The notes below the pieces were generated by a model. It saw only the letters and a list, made by a program, of their open reading frames with translations, was not told where the DNA came from and did not search any database. From the NCBI GenBank assembly GCA_964406375.1, contig CAYORM010000055.1, forward strand, positions 1 through 18,219: a stretch of DNA of 18,219 nucleotides, read 5' to 3'. Position numbers and translations under genes: made by a program. Below, one piece after another: positions 1 to 7,552 of this stretch. The stretch is from CAYORM01 sp964406375 (GTDB taxonomy: Bacteria; Pseudomonadota; Alphaproteobacteria; DSM-16000; Inquilinaceae). Every line of letters starts with the position of its first letter. The first letter of the stretch is position 1.

Positions 1-110
1 ACGCGCAGAACTGCGTGCACTGCAAGACCTGCGACATCAAGGATCCGTCGCAGAATATCGTCTGGACGGTGCCCGAAGGTGGCGGCGGCCCCAACTACCA
101 GATGATGTGA
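1..110 (+). CDS. Electron transfer flavoprotein-ubiquinone oxidoreductase, C-terminal end (partial)
   Basis: Only the last 35 codons are present (reading frame from base 3, stop TGA at 108-110). The fragment starts AQNCVHCKTCDIKDPSQN and continues through a WTVPEGGGGPNY stretch, which is the highly conserved C-terminus of ETF-QO. The three cysteines in CVHCKTC are three of the four ligands of the [4Fe-4S] cluster. In the known family this inner-membrane flavoprotein passes electrons from reduced ETF (fatty-acid and amino-acid oxidation) to ubiquinone. The start and the FAD and ubiquinone domains lie outside the window. The next gene follows after 71 bases with no obvious terminator between, so co-transcription is possible but not shown. 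Confidence 0.93.
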   Translation, partial: AQNCVHCKTCDIKDPSQNIVWTVPEGGGGPNYQMM

Positions 111-181
111 GCCGGCGCGCCCGGGCGGGCGCCTCGCCGGCAGGGGCCGCGCCGCGGCGCGGCGCAACAGCGGAGAGAGGG

Positions 182-655
182 ATGGCGGGAACGGTTGAGG
201 CGCGGCTGGCGGAGATCGGCGTGACCCTGCCCGAGGTGGCGGCGCCTGCGGCGAACTACGTGCCCTGGGTCTTCGCGGGCGGCCTTCTGTGGATCTCGGG
301 CCAGATCCCACTGGTCGGCGGCAAGCCGAGCCATGTCGGCAAGCTCGGCCGGGACTACTCCATCGAAGAGGGCTATGCCTGCGCGCGCATCTGCGCGGTC
401 AACATCCTCGCCGCCGCCAAGGCAGCGCTCGGCGGTGATCTCGAGCGGGTCGAGCGGGTGGTCAAGCTCGTCGGCTTCGTCAACTGCACGCCCGAATTCA
501 CCGACCAGCCCAAGGTGATCAACGGCGCCTCGGATCTGATGGCGACGGTGTTCGGCGATGCAGGACGCCACGCCCGGTCCGCCGTCGGCGCGGCATCGCT
601 GCCGCTCGGCGTGGCGGTCGAGGTCGAGGCCGTGCTGGCCTGTCGCCGAGCGTGA
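182..655 (+). CDS. RidA/YjgF/UK114-family protein
   Basis: This is a 157-residue protein of the YjgF/YER057c/UK114 fold. Family members hydrolyse reactive enamine/imine intermediates or act in related deaminase roles. Visible signatures are a WISGQIPL strand near residue 37, a long helix around 60-85 and a C-terminal segment ARSAVGAASLPLG followed by VEVEAVL. Arg132 and Glu147 fall at the places of the conserved Arg and Glu (Arg105 and Glu120 in E. coli RidA). At about 157 aa it matches the longer RidA-like subgroup rather than the 127-aa canonical enzyme, so the exact substrate is unknown. ATG 182 was chosen because GGAGAGAGGG lies directly upstream; the frame is open to 107, but that stretch reads as Arg/Ala-rich non-coding sequence. 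Its stop overlaps the next start as TGATG, indicating translational coupling. Confidence 0.9.
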   Translation: MAGTVEARLAEIGVTLPEVAAPAANYVPWVFAGGLLWISGQIPLVGGKPSHVGKLGRDYSIEEGYACARICAVNILAAAKAALGGDLERVERVVKLVGFVNCTPEFTDQPKVINGASDLMATVFGDAGRHARSAVGAASLPLGVAVEVEAVLACRRA

Positions 656-1818
656 TGGCGGCACCGGTCGAGGCGACGCTCGAACCCTCCATCGCGGCGA
701 TCCCGCCCGCCGAATGGGACGCCTGCGCCGGCGCTGACAACCCGTTCGTCTCGCACGCCTTCCTCGCCGCGCTCGAGGAGAGCGGCTCGGTCGGGCGCGG
801 CACCGGCTGGATGCCGCGGCACCTCGTCCTCCGCGACGATGCAGGCCGGATCGCGGCGGTGGTGCCGCTCTATCTCAAGGCTCATTCCTATGGCGAATAC
901 GTCTTCGACCATGGCTGGGCCCACGCCTTCGAGCAGGCCGGCGGGCGCTATTACCCGAAGCTGCAGGCAGCCGTTCCCTTCACACCGGTGACGGGACCGC
1001 GGCTCCTCCTCCACCCCGATGCAGCCGAGGGTACGGCCGAGGCGGCGATCGCGATGCTGGAGACGGCGGCGCGGCGGCTCGAGGTCTCCTCCGTCCATGT
1101 CACCTTCCCCGACCGGCCGACCTATGAGCGTTTCGTCGCCGCCGGCTGGCTGGGAAGGATCGGCGTGCAGTACCACTGGCATAATGAGGGCTATCGCAGC
1201 TTCGACGACTTTCTCGCCGCCTTGTCGAGCCGCAAACGCAAGGACATCCGCAAGGAGCGCGAGCGGGTCGGGACGACAGGGCTGGCCATCGGGGTGCGGA
1301 CCGGCGCGGCGCTGACGCCGGCGCTCTGGGACGCCTTCTTCCGCTTCTACCGCAACACCAGCGACCGGAAATGGGGCGACCCCTATCTGACGCGGGATTT
1401 CTTCCACCTGATCGGTGAGCGAATGGCCGGCCGCATCGCCCTCGTCGTCGCCGAGAAGGACGGGGTTCCCGTCGCCGGTGCGCTGAACCTGATCGGTACC
1501 GACACGCTCTACGGCCGGAACTGGGGATGCGATGAACAGTACCGCTTCCTGCATTTCGAGGCCTGCTATTATCAGGCGATCGACTTCGCGATCGCCCGCG
1601 GCCTCGCGCGGGTCGAGGCCGGTGCGCAGGGCGAGCACAAGATCCAGCGCGGTTATCGCCCGGTTGCCACCTACAGCGCCCATTGGATCGCCCATGCCGG
1701 ACTGAGGGAGGCGGTCGCCGCCTATCTGGCGCGGGAGCGGCCCGCCATGGAAGCCGAGATCGAGGCCCTGGCCGAGGCACTGCCCTTCCGCCGCGGCGAC
1801 GGCGACGCGCAGCGGTAG
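655..1818 (+). CDS. GNAT/FemAB-like N-acyltransferase of the COG3146 family
   Basis: The 387-aa product matches the COG3146 family (formerly DUF482, loosely annotated as peptidoglycan biosynthesis or GNAT protein) along its whole length. Recognisable blocks are NPFVSHAFLAALEESGSV near the N-terminus, YGEYVFDHGWA, YYPKL followed by VPFTPVTGPRLL, a basic SSRKRKDIRKER helix, DTLYGRNWG, LHFEACYYQAIDFAI and EAGAQGEHKIQRGY. Two GNAT-like halves are expected from the family; the acceptor substrate is not established. The ATG at 655 overlaps the upstream RidA-like stop (TGATG); a GTG at 652 is an alternative adding one residue. Its place directly after a RidA-like gene is a pairing I recall from other Alphaproteobacteria. 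No signal peptide or membrane segment is seen, so it is probably cytoplasmic. Confidence 0.9.
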   Translation: MAAPVEATLEPSIAAIPPAEWDACAGADNPFVSHAFLAALEESGSVGRGTGWMPRHLVLRDDAGRIAAVVPLYLKAHSYGEYVFDHGWAHAFEQAGGRYYPKLQAAVPFTPVTGPRLLLHPDAAEGTAEAAIAMLETAARRLEVSSVHVTFPDRPTYERFVAAGWLGRIGVQYHWHNEGYRSFDDFLAALSSRKRKDIRKERERVGTTGLAIGVRTGAALTPALWDAFFRFYRNTSDRKWGDPYLTRDFFHLIGERMAGRIALVVAEKDGVPVAGALNLIGTDTLYGRNWGCDEQYRFLHFEACYYQAIDFAIARGLARVEAGAQGEHKIQRGYRPVATYSAHWIAHAGLREAVAAYLARERPAMEAEIEALAEALPFRRGDGDAQR

Positions 1819-1849
1819 GGTGTTCCCGTCCCCGCCAACCTCCGGTCGC

Positions 1850-1895
1850 TCCTTTGATATGATTTGTCTGGTATTTTAATAGTAGTGTTGGTAAC
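1850..1895 (+). promoter_or_regulatory. AT-rich probable promoter region before the GAF-EAL gene
   Basis: In an otherwise very GC-rich window, bases 1853-1893 are strikingly AT-rich. A TTGATA (1854-1859) and a TTTAAT (1875-1880) resemble -35 and -10 elements, but the 15-base spacer is short. The segment lies between the acyltransferase stop (1818) and the GAF-EAL start region (1946-1985), so a promoter here is expected from layout. The exact boxes are uncertain. Confidence 0.35.
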
Positions 1896-1945
1896 AAGAC
1901 CCCCTTGAAGGATGCCCGGGCGGCGCGGAGACGTGCGGGCCAATC

Positions 1946-3766
1946 GTGGCCGATGGCGGCCAGGTGAACGGGGAGTTGTCGATCTTGGACGAAGAGGCGC
2001 GGCTGGACGCCCTGCACCAGCTTGGGTTGCTCGACACGCCCCCCAGCGAAGGGTACGACCGGATCACCCGATTGGCGAGCCGTGCCCTCGACGCGCCGGT
2101 CGCCGCGATCTCGCTGACGGACCGGCACCGCCAATGGTGCAAATCCCTGCATGGCGCCACGCTGCGCGAGGTCCCGCGCGAGCACTCCCCCTCGGCGGTG
2201 GTGACCGCCTCTGGCGAGGCCCTGGTGATCAACGACCTGCGCGCCGATCCGCGATTCGCCGGCGGCATGTTGGCGGAGGCAGGCGCGCGCTTTTACGCGG
2301 GCGCGCCACTGGTGACCCGCGACGGCTATCGTATCGGCGCCTTGAGCGTCCTCGACTGTCGGCCGCGGATGGCGAACGGCCGCGAGGCCGCCACGCTGTG
2401 CGATCTCGCGGCGATGGTGATGGCGCAGATCGAACTGGAGCGGCGGGTCGGCCATGTCGAGCCGACCAGCGGCCTGCCTAACCGGATCCGCTTCGTCGAG
2501 GAGACGACGGCGCTCGCCGCACGCCAGCCGGGCGGTGCGCTGTCCTGCATCCTGATCGAGATCGCCGATGGCGACCAGATCGCCGCGGGCAGCCGGGTGC
2601 TGGGCGCCGCCTATGCCGAAGGCCTCACCCGCTCCGCCTCGAGCGTCGTCCGCGCGGTTCTCGGCGAAGGAACGTCGCTTTACGCGATCGGTCCGACACA
2701 GCTCGCCTTGTTGCTGCCGGAGGCCGACCCGCGGGCGCTGCGGCCGCTCCTCGAGCGGCTGCACGCACAGCTCGGCGCCGACACCGAGGTGCGTGGCGTG
2801 CCGGTGGCGCCGAACCCGGTGATCGGCGCGGCGCCGGTCATCCTCGGCGAGACGACACCCGAAGACATGCTGCGCATCGCGACCAGTGCGCTGCACGATG
2901 CGCGCGCGGCGGATGCCCGGCTCGGCTTCTACTGCGCCTCGCGCGACGAGGTGCACCGGCGGCGTTTCGGGCTGCTCGCCGATCTGCGCGTCGCGCTGCA
3001 TCAGACGGGCCAGCTCTCCCTCGCCTATCAGCCGCGCATCGATGTCGTCAGCGGCGCGGTCGCGGGCGCCGAGGCGCTGCTGCGCTGGCGCCACCCGGTG
3101 CTGGGCGATGTCTCGCCCGGCGAGTTCATCCCCCTCGTCGAGCAGACCAGCCTCGTCAAGCCGATGACCGAGCGGGTGATCGAGATGGCGCTGTCGCAGA
3201 TTGCCGCCTGGCGGGCGGCGGGGCTGGCGATGCGGATCGCCGTCAATGTCTCGGCCGCCAATCTCGAAGAGGAGGATTTCGGTGTCCGGCTGAAGGCGGC
3301 AGTCGCCCGGCACGGCGTCGATTCGCACGCCTTCGAGATCGAATTCACCGAGAGCACCCTGATCCGCGATCGCAATCGGGTGCTGCGGCATCTGCACGAG
3401 CTGCGGGATTTCGGCATTGCCACGGCGATCGACGATTTCGGGACGGGATACAGCAGCTTTGCCTATCTCAAGGACATCCCGGCGGACGTGGTGAAGATCG
3501 ACCGCTCCTTCATGCGCGGGCTGGAGAGCGAAGCGCGTGACCGCACCCTGGTCCGGACGATCATCGCCATGTCGCATGATCTCGGTTTCCGCGTGGTCGC
3601 CGAGGGCGTCGAATCGCAGACCGTTTATGACATGCTGGCCGAATGGTCCTGCGACGAGGTGCAGGGCTTCCTGATCTCGCGTCCGCTGGGCGCACCGGCC
3701 TTCGCCGATTGGGTGGATGGCCGCGGCCGATCGCCCGCCGACCGCCCCCAGCCTGCGCCGTGCTGA
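1946..3766 (+). CDS. GAF / degenerate GGDEF / EAL cyclic-di-GMP phosphodiesterase
   Basis: Numbering is from GTG 1946 (606 aa). A GAF domain covers about residues 25-165 (LLDTPPSEGYDRI to IGALSVLDCRPR). A GGDEF-fold region follows (170-330): the TSGLPNR start is kept, but the GGDEF site reads YAIGPTQLALLL, so cyclase activity is not expected. An EAL domain occupies about 340-590 with the metal and catalytic residues in place: E376 of EALLRW, N434 of NVSA, E466, D496/D497 of DDFGTGYSS, K517 of VKIDRSF, E553 of AEGVE and Q573 of VQGF. It should therefore hydrolyse cyclic-di-GMP, with GAF and degenerate GGDEF as likely regulatory inputs. No membrane segment is seen, so it is cytosolic. The start is uncertain: GTG 1946, GTG 1964, or TTG 1985, which is the one with a good GGGGAG site nine bases upstream and sits just before the usual LDEEARL N-terminus. 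Confidence 0.9.
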   Translation: MADGGQVNGELSILDEEARLDALHQLGLLDTPPSEGYDRITRLASRALDAPVAAISLTDRHRQWCKSLHGATLREVPREHSPSAVVTASGEALVINDLRADPRFAGGMLAEAGARFYAGAPLVTRDGYRIGALSVLDCRPRMANGREAATLCDLAAMVMAQIELERRVGHVEPTSGLPNRIRFVEETTALAARQPGGALSCILIEIADGDQIAAGSRVLGAAYAEGLTRSASSVVRAVLGEGTSLYAIGPTQLALLLPEADPRALRPLLERLHAQLGADTEVRGVPVAPNPVIGAAPVILGETTPEDMLRIATSALHDARAADARLGFYCASRDEVHRRRFGLLADLRVALHQTGQLSLAYQPRIDVVSGAVAGAEALLRWRHPVLGDVSPGEFIPLVEQTSLVKPMTERVIEMALSQIAAWRAAGLAMRIAVNVSAANLEEEDFGVRLKAAVARHGVDSHAFEIEFTESTLIRDRNRVLRHLHELRDFGIATAIDDFGTGYSSFAYLKDIPADVVKIDRSFMRGLESEARDRTLVRTIIAMSHDLGFRVVAEGVESQTVYDMLAEWSCDEVQGFLISRPLGAPAFADWVDGRGRSPADRPQPAPC

Positions 3767-3849
3767 CCGGCACCCGCGCCAAACGGGACTGAGGTTCCAC
3801 ACCATCGGCACGCTTGACCCGCGGCGGCCGCCGCGATCAGGTGAAGACG

Positions 3850-4386
3850 ATGCGACGGATGCGATCCCACCTCCGCCGGCTGCCACCACTGGTGGTGCTG
3901 GCCCTGCTGCTGCAGCCCCTGCCCGGCCTTCTGGCGCCGGCCGCGGCGCAGACCGGTCTGCCGATCCCCCGCTTCGTCACCTTGCGCGCCGAAACGGCCA
4001 ATCTGCGCACCGGTCCGGGCGAGCGCTACCCGGTGGAATGGATCTTCGCCCGGCGCGGCCTGCCGGTCGAGGTGATCGCGGAGTTCGACACCTGGCGCCG
4101 CATCCGCGACGCGGACGGGGTAGAGGGCTGGGTGCACCAGTCGCTCCTGTCCGGCAGCCGTGGGCTGATCGTGCGCGGGGCCGGGCTCGTGCCGCTGCGC
4201 ATGGAGCCGGAGGATGACGGCTATGTCGTCGCCGAGGTCGAGCCGGGCGTCGTCGGCCGGCTGCTCACCTGCCCCGCCGCGGATGAAACGGGGGCGGGCT
4301 GGTGCCGGGTCGAGTTCGCCGGTACCCGCGGCTGGATGCGGCGCGAGGCGATCTGGGGGGTTTATCCCGACGAGGTGGTGGAGTAG
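3850..4386 (+). CDS. Secreted SH3-domain protein (two bacterial SH3-like domains)
   Basis: This 178-aa protein starts with a basic stretch and a hydrophobic core (LPPLVVLALLLQPLPGLLAP), ending at a probable AAA-Q signal peptidase site near residue 34. The mature part has a bacterial SH3 domain at about 43-102 (ANLRTGPGERYPVEWIF, TWRRIRDADGVEGWVHQSLL) and a second, more divergent one at about 107-172, ending WCRVEFAGTRGWMRREAIWG. The arrangement matches the DUF1058/SH3-like periplasmic family, thought to bind cell-wall peptides; no catalytic domain is present. ATG 3850 was chosen for the AGGTGAAG site five bases upstream; the frame opens at 3814 but the added residues look non-coding. It ends only six bases from the stop of the convergent PBP1A gene, a neighbour that also acts on the cell wall. 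Confidence 0.88.
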   Translation: MRRMRSHLRRLPPLVVLALLLQPLPGLLAPAAAQTGLPIPRFVTLRAETANLRTGPGERYPVEWIFARRGLPVEVIAEFDTWRRIRDADGVEGWVHQSLLSGSRGLIVRGAGLVPLRMEPEDDGYVVAEVEPGVVGRLLTCPAADETGAGWCRVEFAGTRGWMRREAIWGVYPDEVVE

Positions 4387-4392
4387 CGCGGC

Positions 4393-6996
4393 TCAGTAGA
4401 GCCCGCCGGTCCCGGACAGCGCGTTGTTGCGGGTGTCGCCGAAGGTGTCGGCCACCGGCGGCGGGCCGGGCTCCGTGCCCGGGCGGAACGCCTCGAGCAG
4501 TGCATCGGCCGCGCCAGCGCTGGTCGCATAGCCGGAATGCCGGTCGACATAGGCGAAGCTGACGCCATCGGGGATGCGGAAGACGCCCGGGTCGGTGCCG
4601 GCCAGCGCCTCCCGCATGAAGCGGCCGAAGATCGGCACCGCAAGACTGCCACCGCTCGCCCGCGCCCCCAGCGAGCGCGGCGTGTCGTAGCCGATATAGA
4701 CCCCGGCGGCGAGCGCCGGCGAGAAGCCGACGAACCAGGCGTCATTGGCGTCGTTCGTGGTGCCCGTCTTGCCGGCGAGCGGCAGGCCCAGCGCCGAGAG
4801 CCCCGCCGCGGTCCCGCGCTGGGTCACGCCCTGCAGGATGGAGATCATCTGGTAATTGGCGATCGGATCGGTGAGCTGGGCGCCGAGCGGCAGTGCCGGC
4901 GCCGTCCAGCCCGGATCGGCACAGAGCACCTGGCAGTCGCCGGCCTGGTACAAGGTCCGGCCTTCGCGATCCTGGACGCGATCAATCAGGAAGGGCGTGA
5001 TCTGGTGGCCGCCATTGGCAATCATCGCATAGGCGGCGGTCAGCCGCAGCGGCGTCGTCTCGAAGGCGCCGAGCCCCATCGACGGCAATAGCGGCATGTG
5101 GTCGTAGATGCCGAACTCCTGCGCGAGATCGGCGACCGGCTGCATGCCGATATCGACGAGCAGCCGGATGGTCATCACGTTGCGTGAGCGCTCGACCCCC
5201 GTGCGCAGCGGCGCAATCCCGGAGAAGCCGCCGCGCGGCCGGTAGACGCCATCCTCCTGCTCGATCGCGAAGGGCGTGTCGTAGAGCGGCGTTGCCGGGG
5301 TATAGCCCTGCTCAAGCGCCGCGAGATAGACGAAGGGCTTGAAGGCCGAGCCGGGCTGGCGCCATGCCTGGGTGACGCGATTGAACTCAGACAGCCCGTA
5401 ATCGAAGCCGCCCGCCATCGCCAGGATGCGGCCCGTGAAGGGCTCGATCGCCACCAGCGCGCCCGACACCTCCGGCACCTGCTGCAGCGTGAAGGCACGC
5501 ATCACATCGCCGGGCGCCGGCGTGTCGGACGCCGGCTCTACCCAGATCACATCGCCGCGCGCGAGCACATCGGACGCCGCCCGCACCTCGCCGCCGCGCG
5601 AGCCGTCCTCGCGCAGCCAGCGCGCCCAGCCCAGCTCGCTGCGGGCGATGCGGCCGCGCCCGCCATCGTCGAGCCCGATGATCGCGGCGTCGCGATCGAC
5701 CTCGAGGACGACGGCGAGCTGCCAGCCGCCACCGCCCGGCGGACGCTCCATCTCGGCAAGAAAGCGCTGCCAGACCGGCCTGTCGTCGACCTCGGTTTCA
5801 GATGCCTGCGGATCGGCACTCGGCTGCGCCGGAGCCCCGCCCAGACCGCCCGGGAGTTGCACACCAAAGGCCGACAGGGCGCCGAGCAGCCGCCCACCGA
5901 CGGCCGACCCCTCCGCCGCCATGCCGTCTTCGGTCGCCTCGCCTTCCGGCGCCGGCTGCACCGCACCCGCGGCGGCCGCGGCTTCCGCCTCCGCAGCGGC
6001 GACCGCCTGGGCCTCGGCCTCGAGATCGAGCATCGCCGCGACATTGGTGATCGGACCGCGCCAGCCCTGGCCGCGGTCATATTCGATCAGCCCCTCGCGC
6101 AGTGCGGCGTCGGCGATCGCCTGCAGACGCGGATCGAGCGTCGTGCGTACCGTCAGCCCGCCCTCATAGACCATCTCACCGCCGAAGGCGCGGGTCAGGA
6201 TGCGGCGCACCTCCTCGGTGAAATAGGGGGCGGAGACGGTAGCGAGGGTCGCCCGCTCGCGCACCTCGATCGGCTCGGCCTTGGCGGCCTCGGCCTCTTC
6301 GGGGGTGATCGCCCCATCGGCGACCATGCGGTCGAGCACGTAATTGCGCCGCGACAGCGCCCGCTCGGGATGGACGACGGGATTGATCGTGCTCGGCGCC
6401 TTGGGCAGCGCCGCGAGCAGCGCCGCCTCGGCGAGCGTGAGCTCGCCCGGCGACTTGCCGAAATAGCGGGCCGCTGCGGCGGCGACACCATAGGCGCCGC
6501 GGCCGAGATAGATCTCGTTCAGATAGAGCTCGAGGATCCGCTCCTTGGAGATCTCCTGCTCGACCTGGATGGCGAGGATGATCTCGCGCAGTTTGCGCAG
6601 TACCGTCTGGTCGGAGCTGAGGAGCAGGTTCTTCACCACCTGCTGGGTGATGGTCGAACCGCCTTCGAGACGGCCGCCGCGAATCATGTTGCGCACCGAG
6701 GCGAAGGCGGCGCGCACAAGGGCCACCGGGTCGACCCCCCGGTGCTCCATGAAATTCTGGTCCTCGGCCGATATGAAGGCCTGGATGACATAGGGCGGGA
6801 TGGCCGAGAGCGGCACGATCACCCGGTTCTCGGCGAAGTATTCGCGCGCCAGCGACCCGTCGACGGCATAGACGCGCGTCACCGACGGCGCCCGATACGT
6901 CTCGAGCATGCTGTAGTCGGGCAGACGGAGGGCTGGCTCAAGTGCCAGTCCGGAGAGCCCGACGGCAAAGGCAGCGGCAGTGAGGACGGGGAACAT
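4393..6996 (-). CDS. mrcA: Penicillin-binding protein 1A (bifunctional transglycosylase/transpeptidase)
   Basis: The 867-aa class A PBP polymerises lipid II and cross-links peptidoglycan at the periplasmic face. An N-terminal signal anchor (about residues 3-22) leads to LPDYSML and TRVYAVDG, typical of PBP1A. The GT51 domain (about 50-220) shows the catalytic Glu78 in SAEDQNF, GGSTITQQ at 112-119 and YLNEIYLGRGAYG at 158-170. The transpeptidase domain (about 510-800) has the SxxK serine S550 in GSAFKPF, SRN at 604-606 and KTGTT at 743-747. Between them, GRG-type OB-like sequence at about 424-490 is preceded by an unusual Ala/Glu/Pro/Gly-rich insertion (about 325-405). ATG 6996 is the only usable start: no ATG, GTG or TTG occurs before the in-frame stop at 7027-7029. 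This leaves almost no cytoplasmic tail. It is convergent with the SH3 gene. Confidence 0.96.
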   Translation of the reverse strand: MFPVLTAAAFAVGLSGLALEPALRLPDYSMLETYRAPSVTRVYAVDGSLAREYFAENRVIVPLSAIPPYVIQAFISAEDQNFMEHRGVDPVALVRAAFASVRNMIRGGRLEGGSTITQQVVKNLLLSSDQTVLRKLREIILAIQVEQEISKERILELYLNEIYLGRGAYGVAAAAARYFGKSPGELTLAEAALLAALPKAPSTINPVVHPERALSRRNYVLDRMVADGAITPEEAEAAKAEPIEVRERATLATVSAPYFTEEVRRILTRAFGGEMVYEGGLTVRTTLDPRLQAIADAALREGLIEYDRGQGWRGPITNVAAMLDLEAEAQAVAAAEAEAAAAAGAVQPAPEGEATEDGMAAEGSAVGGRLLGALSAFGVQLPGGLGGAPAQPSADPQASETEVDDRPVWQRFLAEMERPPGGGGWQLAVVLEVDRDAAIIGLDDGGRGRIARSELGWARWLREDGSRGGEVRAASDVLARGDVIWVEPASDTPAPGDVMRAFTLQQVPEVSGALVAIEPFTGRILAMAGGFDYGLSEFNRVTQAWRQPGSAFKPFVYLAALEQGYTPATPLYDTPFAIEQEDGVYRPRGGFSGIAPLRTGVERSRNVMTIRLLVDIGMQPVADLAQEFGIYDHMPLLPSMGLGAFETTPLRLTAAYAMIANGGHQITPFLIDRVQDREGRTLYQAGDCQVLCADPGWTAPALPLGAQLTDPIANYQMISILQGVTQRGTAAGLSALGLPLAGKTGTTNDANDAWFVGFSPALAAGVYIGYDTPRSLGARASGGSLAVPIFGRFMREALAGTDPGVFRIPDGVSFAYVDRHSGYATSAGAADALLEAFRPGTEPGPPPVADTFGDTRNNALSGTGGLY

Positions 6997-7027
6997 ATCG
7001 GCGCGTGAACCGCTTTGGCGAGGCCCC

Positions 7028-7057
7028 TATTTAGGGCGGATTCCCACCCCGGTCCAA
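7028..7057 (-). promoter_or_regulatory. Candidate promoter of the PBP1A gene
   Basis: Read on the minus strand, TTGGAC (7057-7052) and TAAATA (7033-7028) are separated by 18 bases and would start transcription about 20-25 bases before the ATG at 6996. Both boxes are reasonable matches to a housekeeping sigma-factor promoter and are the most AT-rich bases in this neighbourhood. No good Shine-Dalgarno sequence is visible before the ATG. Confidence 0.4.
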
Positions 7058-7107
7058 AGACTTTCCGGTGACGCGCCCGGGTGCCTCCCGATGGGCCCGC
7101 GTCCCCC

Positions 7108-7134
7108 GGCCGGGGGCGAAAGCGCCGCCCGGCC
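7108..7134. repeat. Strong GC hairpin between the 60-aa gene and the PBP1A gene
   Basis: GGCCGGG (7108-7114) pairs with CCCGGCC (7128-7134) and GGCG (7115-7118) with CGCC (7123-7126), leaving an AAAG loop and one bulged G at 7127. The left side overlaps a perfect 14-base palindrome CCCCCGGCCGGGGG (7103-7116). It lies 31-57 bases past the stop of the minus-strand 60-aa gene. It could end that transcript, but no T-run follows on either strand, so it is not called a terminator. Confidence 0.5.
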
Positions 7135-7164
7135 GCTGGGTCCCTGGAGAGCTCGGAGGCAGAC

Positions 7165-7347
7165 CTACTCCGCCGCGCCGTGGCGGGCGGGCCTGCCCGC
7201 CGCCTCCTCGAACCGGTCCTCCTTCCAGGGTCGCGCGGGTCGGAAGACGCGCCGCGGCACCGCCTCATGATCGACCCCGCTCCTCGCCATCCGCATCGGC
7301 ACGGTGCCGGCGGGATCGCTTGCTCGGGTCGTGACGCGACTGGCCAT
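7165..7347 (-). CDS. Small hypothetical protein (60 aa) with a strong ribosome binding site
   Basis: I do not recognise the family. The case for a real gene is a textbook Shine-Dalgarno run, GAGGAGGAG at 7360-7352 on the minus strand, placed before ATG 7347, plus mostly G or C third bases in the second half and a product of believable composition. The protein is very rich in Arg, Glu and Pro (for example EAVPRRVFRPARPWKEDRFE near residues 32-51) and has no hydrophobic segment or signal peptide, so it would be a soluble cytoplasmic protein. It sits upstream of the PBP1A gene on the same strand with a 168-base gap that holds a hairpin and that gene's own candidate promoter. A 37-aa frame (7378-7265) overlaps it and is the less convincing alternative. 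Confidence 0.5.
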   Translation of the reverse strand: MASRVTTRASDPAGTVPMRMARSGVDHEAVPRRVFRPARPWKEDRFEEAAGRPARHGAAE

Positions 7348-7424
7348 CCTGCTCCTCCTCGACCGCGCGGCCACCCATCCTGCCGCTCGGCTTGTTGAAC
7401 CCCGGGACGGTCCGGCGGTTCCCG

Positions 7425-7438
7425 GTTCCGGCAGGAAC
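7425..7438. repeat. Small hairpin in the intergenic region
   Basis: GTTCC (7425-7429) pairs with GGAAC (7434-7438) around a four-base GGCA loop. It is the first of three hairpins in about 130 bases of non-coding DNA. A five-base stem alone could be chance in this composition. Confidence 0.3.
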
Positions 7439-7463
7439 GACCACACAGGCAGGACCGGCAGAG

Positions 7464-7505
7464 CGGGGGGATGGGCCGGGTCCGCGGTGCCCGCCCATCC
7501 CCCCG
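7464..7505. repeat. Perfect 13-bp inverted repeat (long hairpin)
   Basis: CGGGGGGATGGGC (7464-7476) is exactly complementary to GCCCATCCCCCCG (7493-7505). The 16-base loop can extend the stem by GGG/CCC (7478-7480 with 7490-7492) beyond one bulged C. It is in non-coding DNA upstream of both the minus-strand 60-aa gene and the plus-strand kinase gene. No T-run follows on either strand, so an intrinsic terminator is not supported. It might be an RNA structure or a protein-binding site. Confidence 0.65.
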
Positions 7506-7525
7506 GGAAGGACCGCATACCCCCC

Positions 7526-7552
7526 GGTCGCGGCCCTTCGCAGCGGCCGACC
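7526..7552. repeat. Bulged 8-bp hairpin in the intergenic region
   Basis: GGTC (7526-7529) and GGCC (7532-7535) pair with GACC (7549-7552) and GGCC (7545-7548). There is a two-base bulge at 7530-7531 and a nine-base loop. It follows the 13-bp inverted repeat after 20 bases, forming a cluster of structure in a gene-free stretch. Confidence 0.35.

Noticed and set aside
1100..3889. 929-codon open frame on the minus strand opposite the acyltransferase and GAF-EAL genes
   Set aside because: It lies antisense to two genes with clear family motifs, is rich in Arg, His, Gly and Asp as expected for a shadow frame in GC-rich DNA, and resembles no protein I know.
7165..7347. Idea that the 60-aa product is a peptide ligand for the nearby ComP-like kinase
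   Set aside because: It has no signal peptide or export motif, is highly charged, lies on the other strand about 650 bases away, and no processing enzyme is nearby.
7265..7378. 37-codon minus-strand frame overlapping the 60-aa gene
   Set aside because: It has a weaker ribosome binding site than the 60-aa frame and a highly charged, unpatterned product; only one of the two is likely to be translated.
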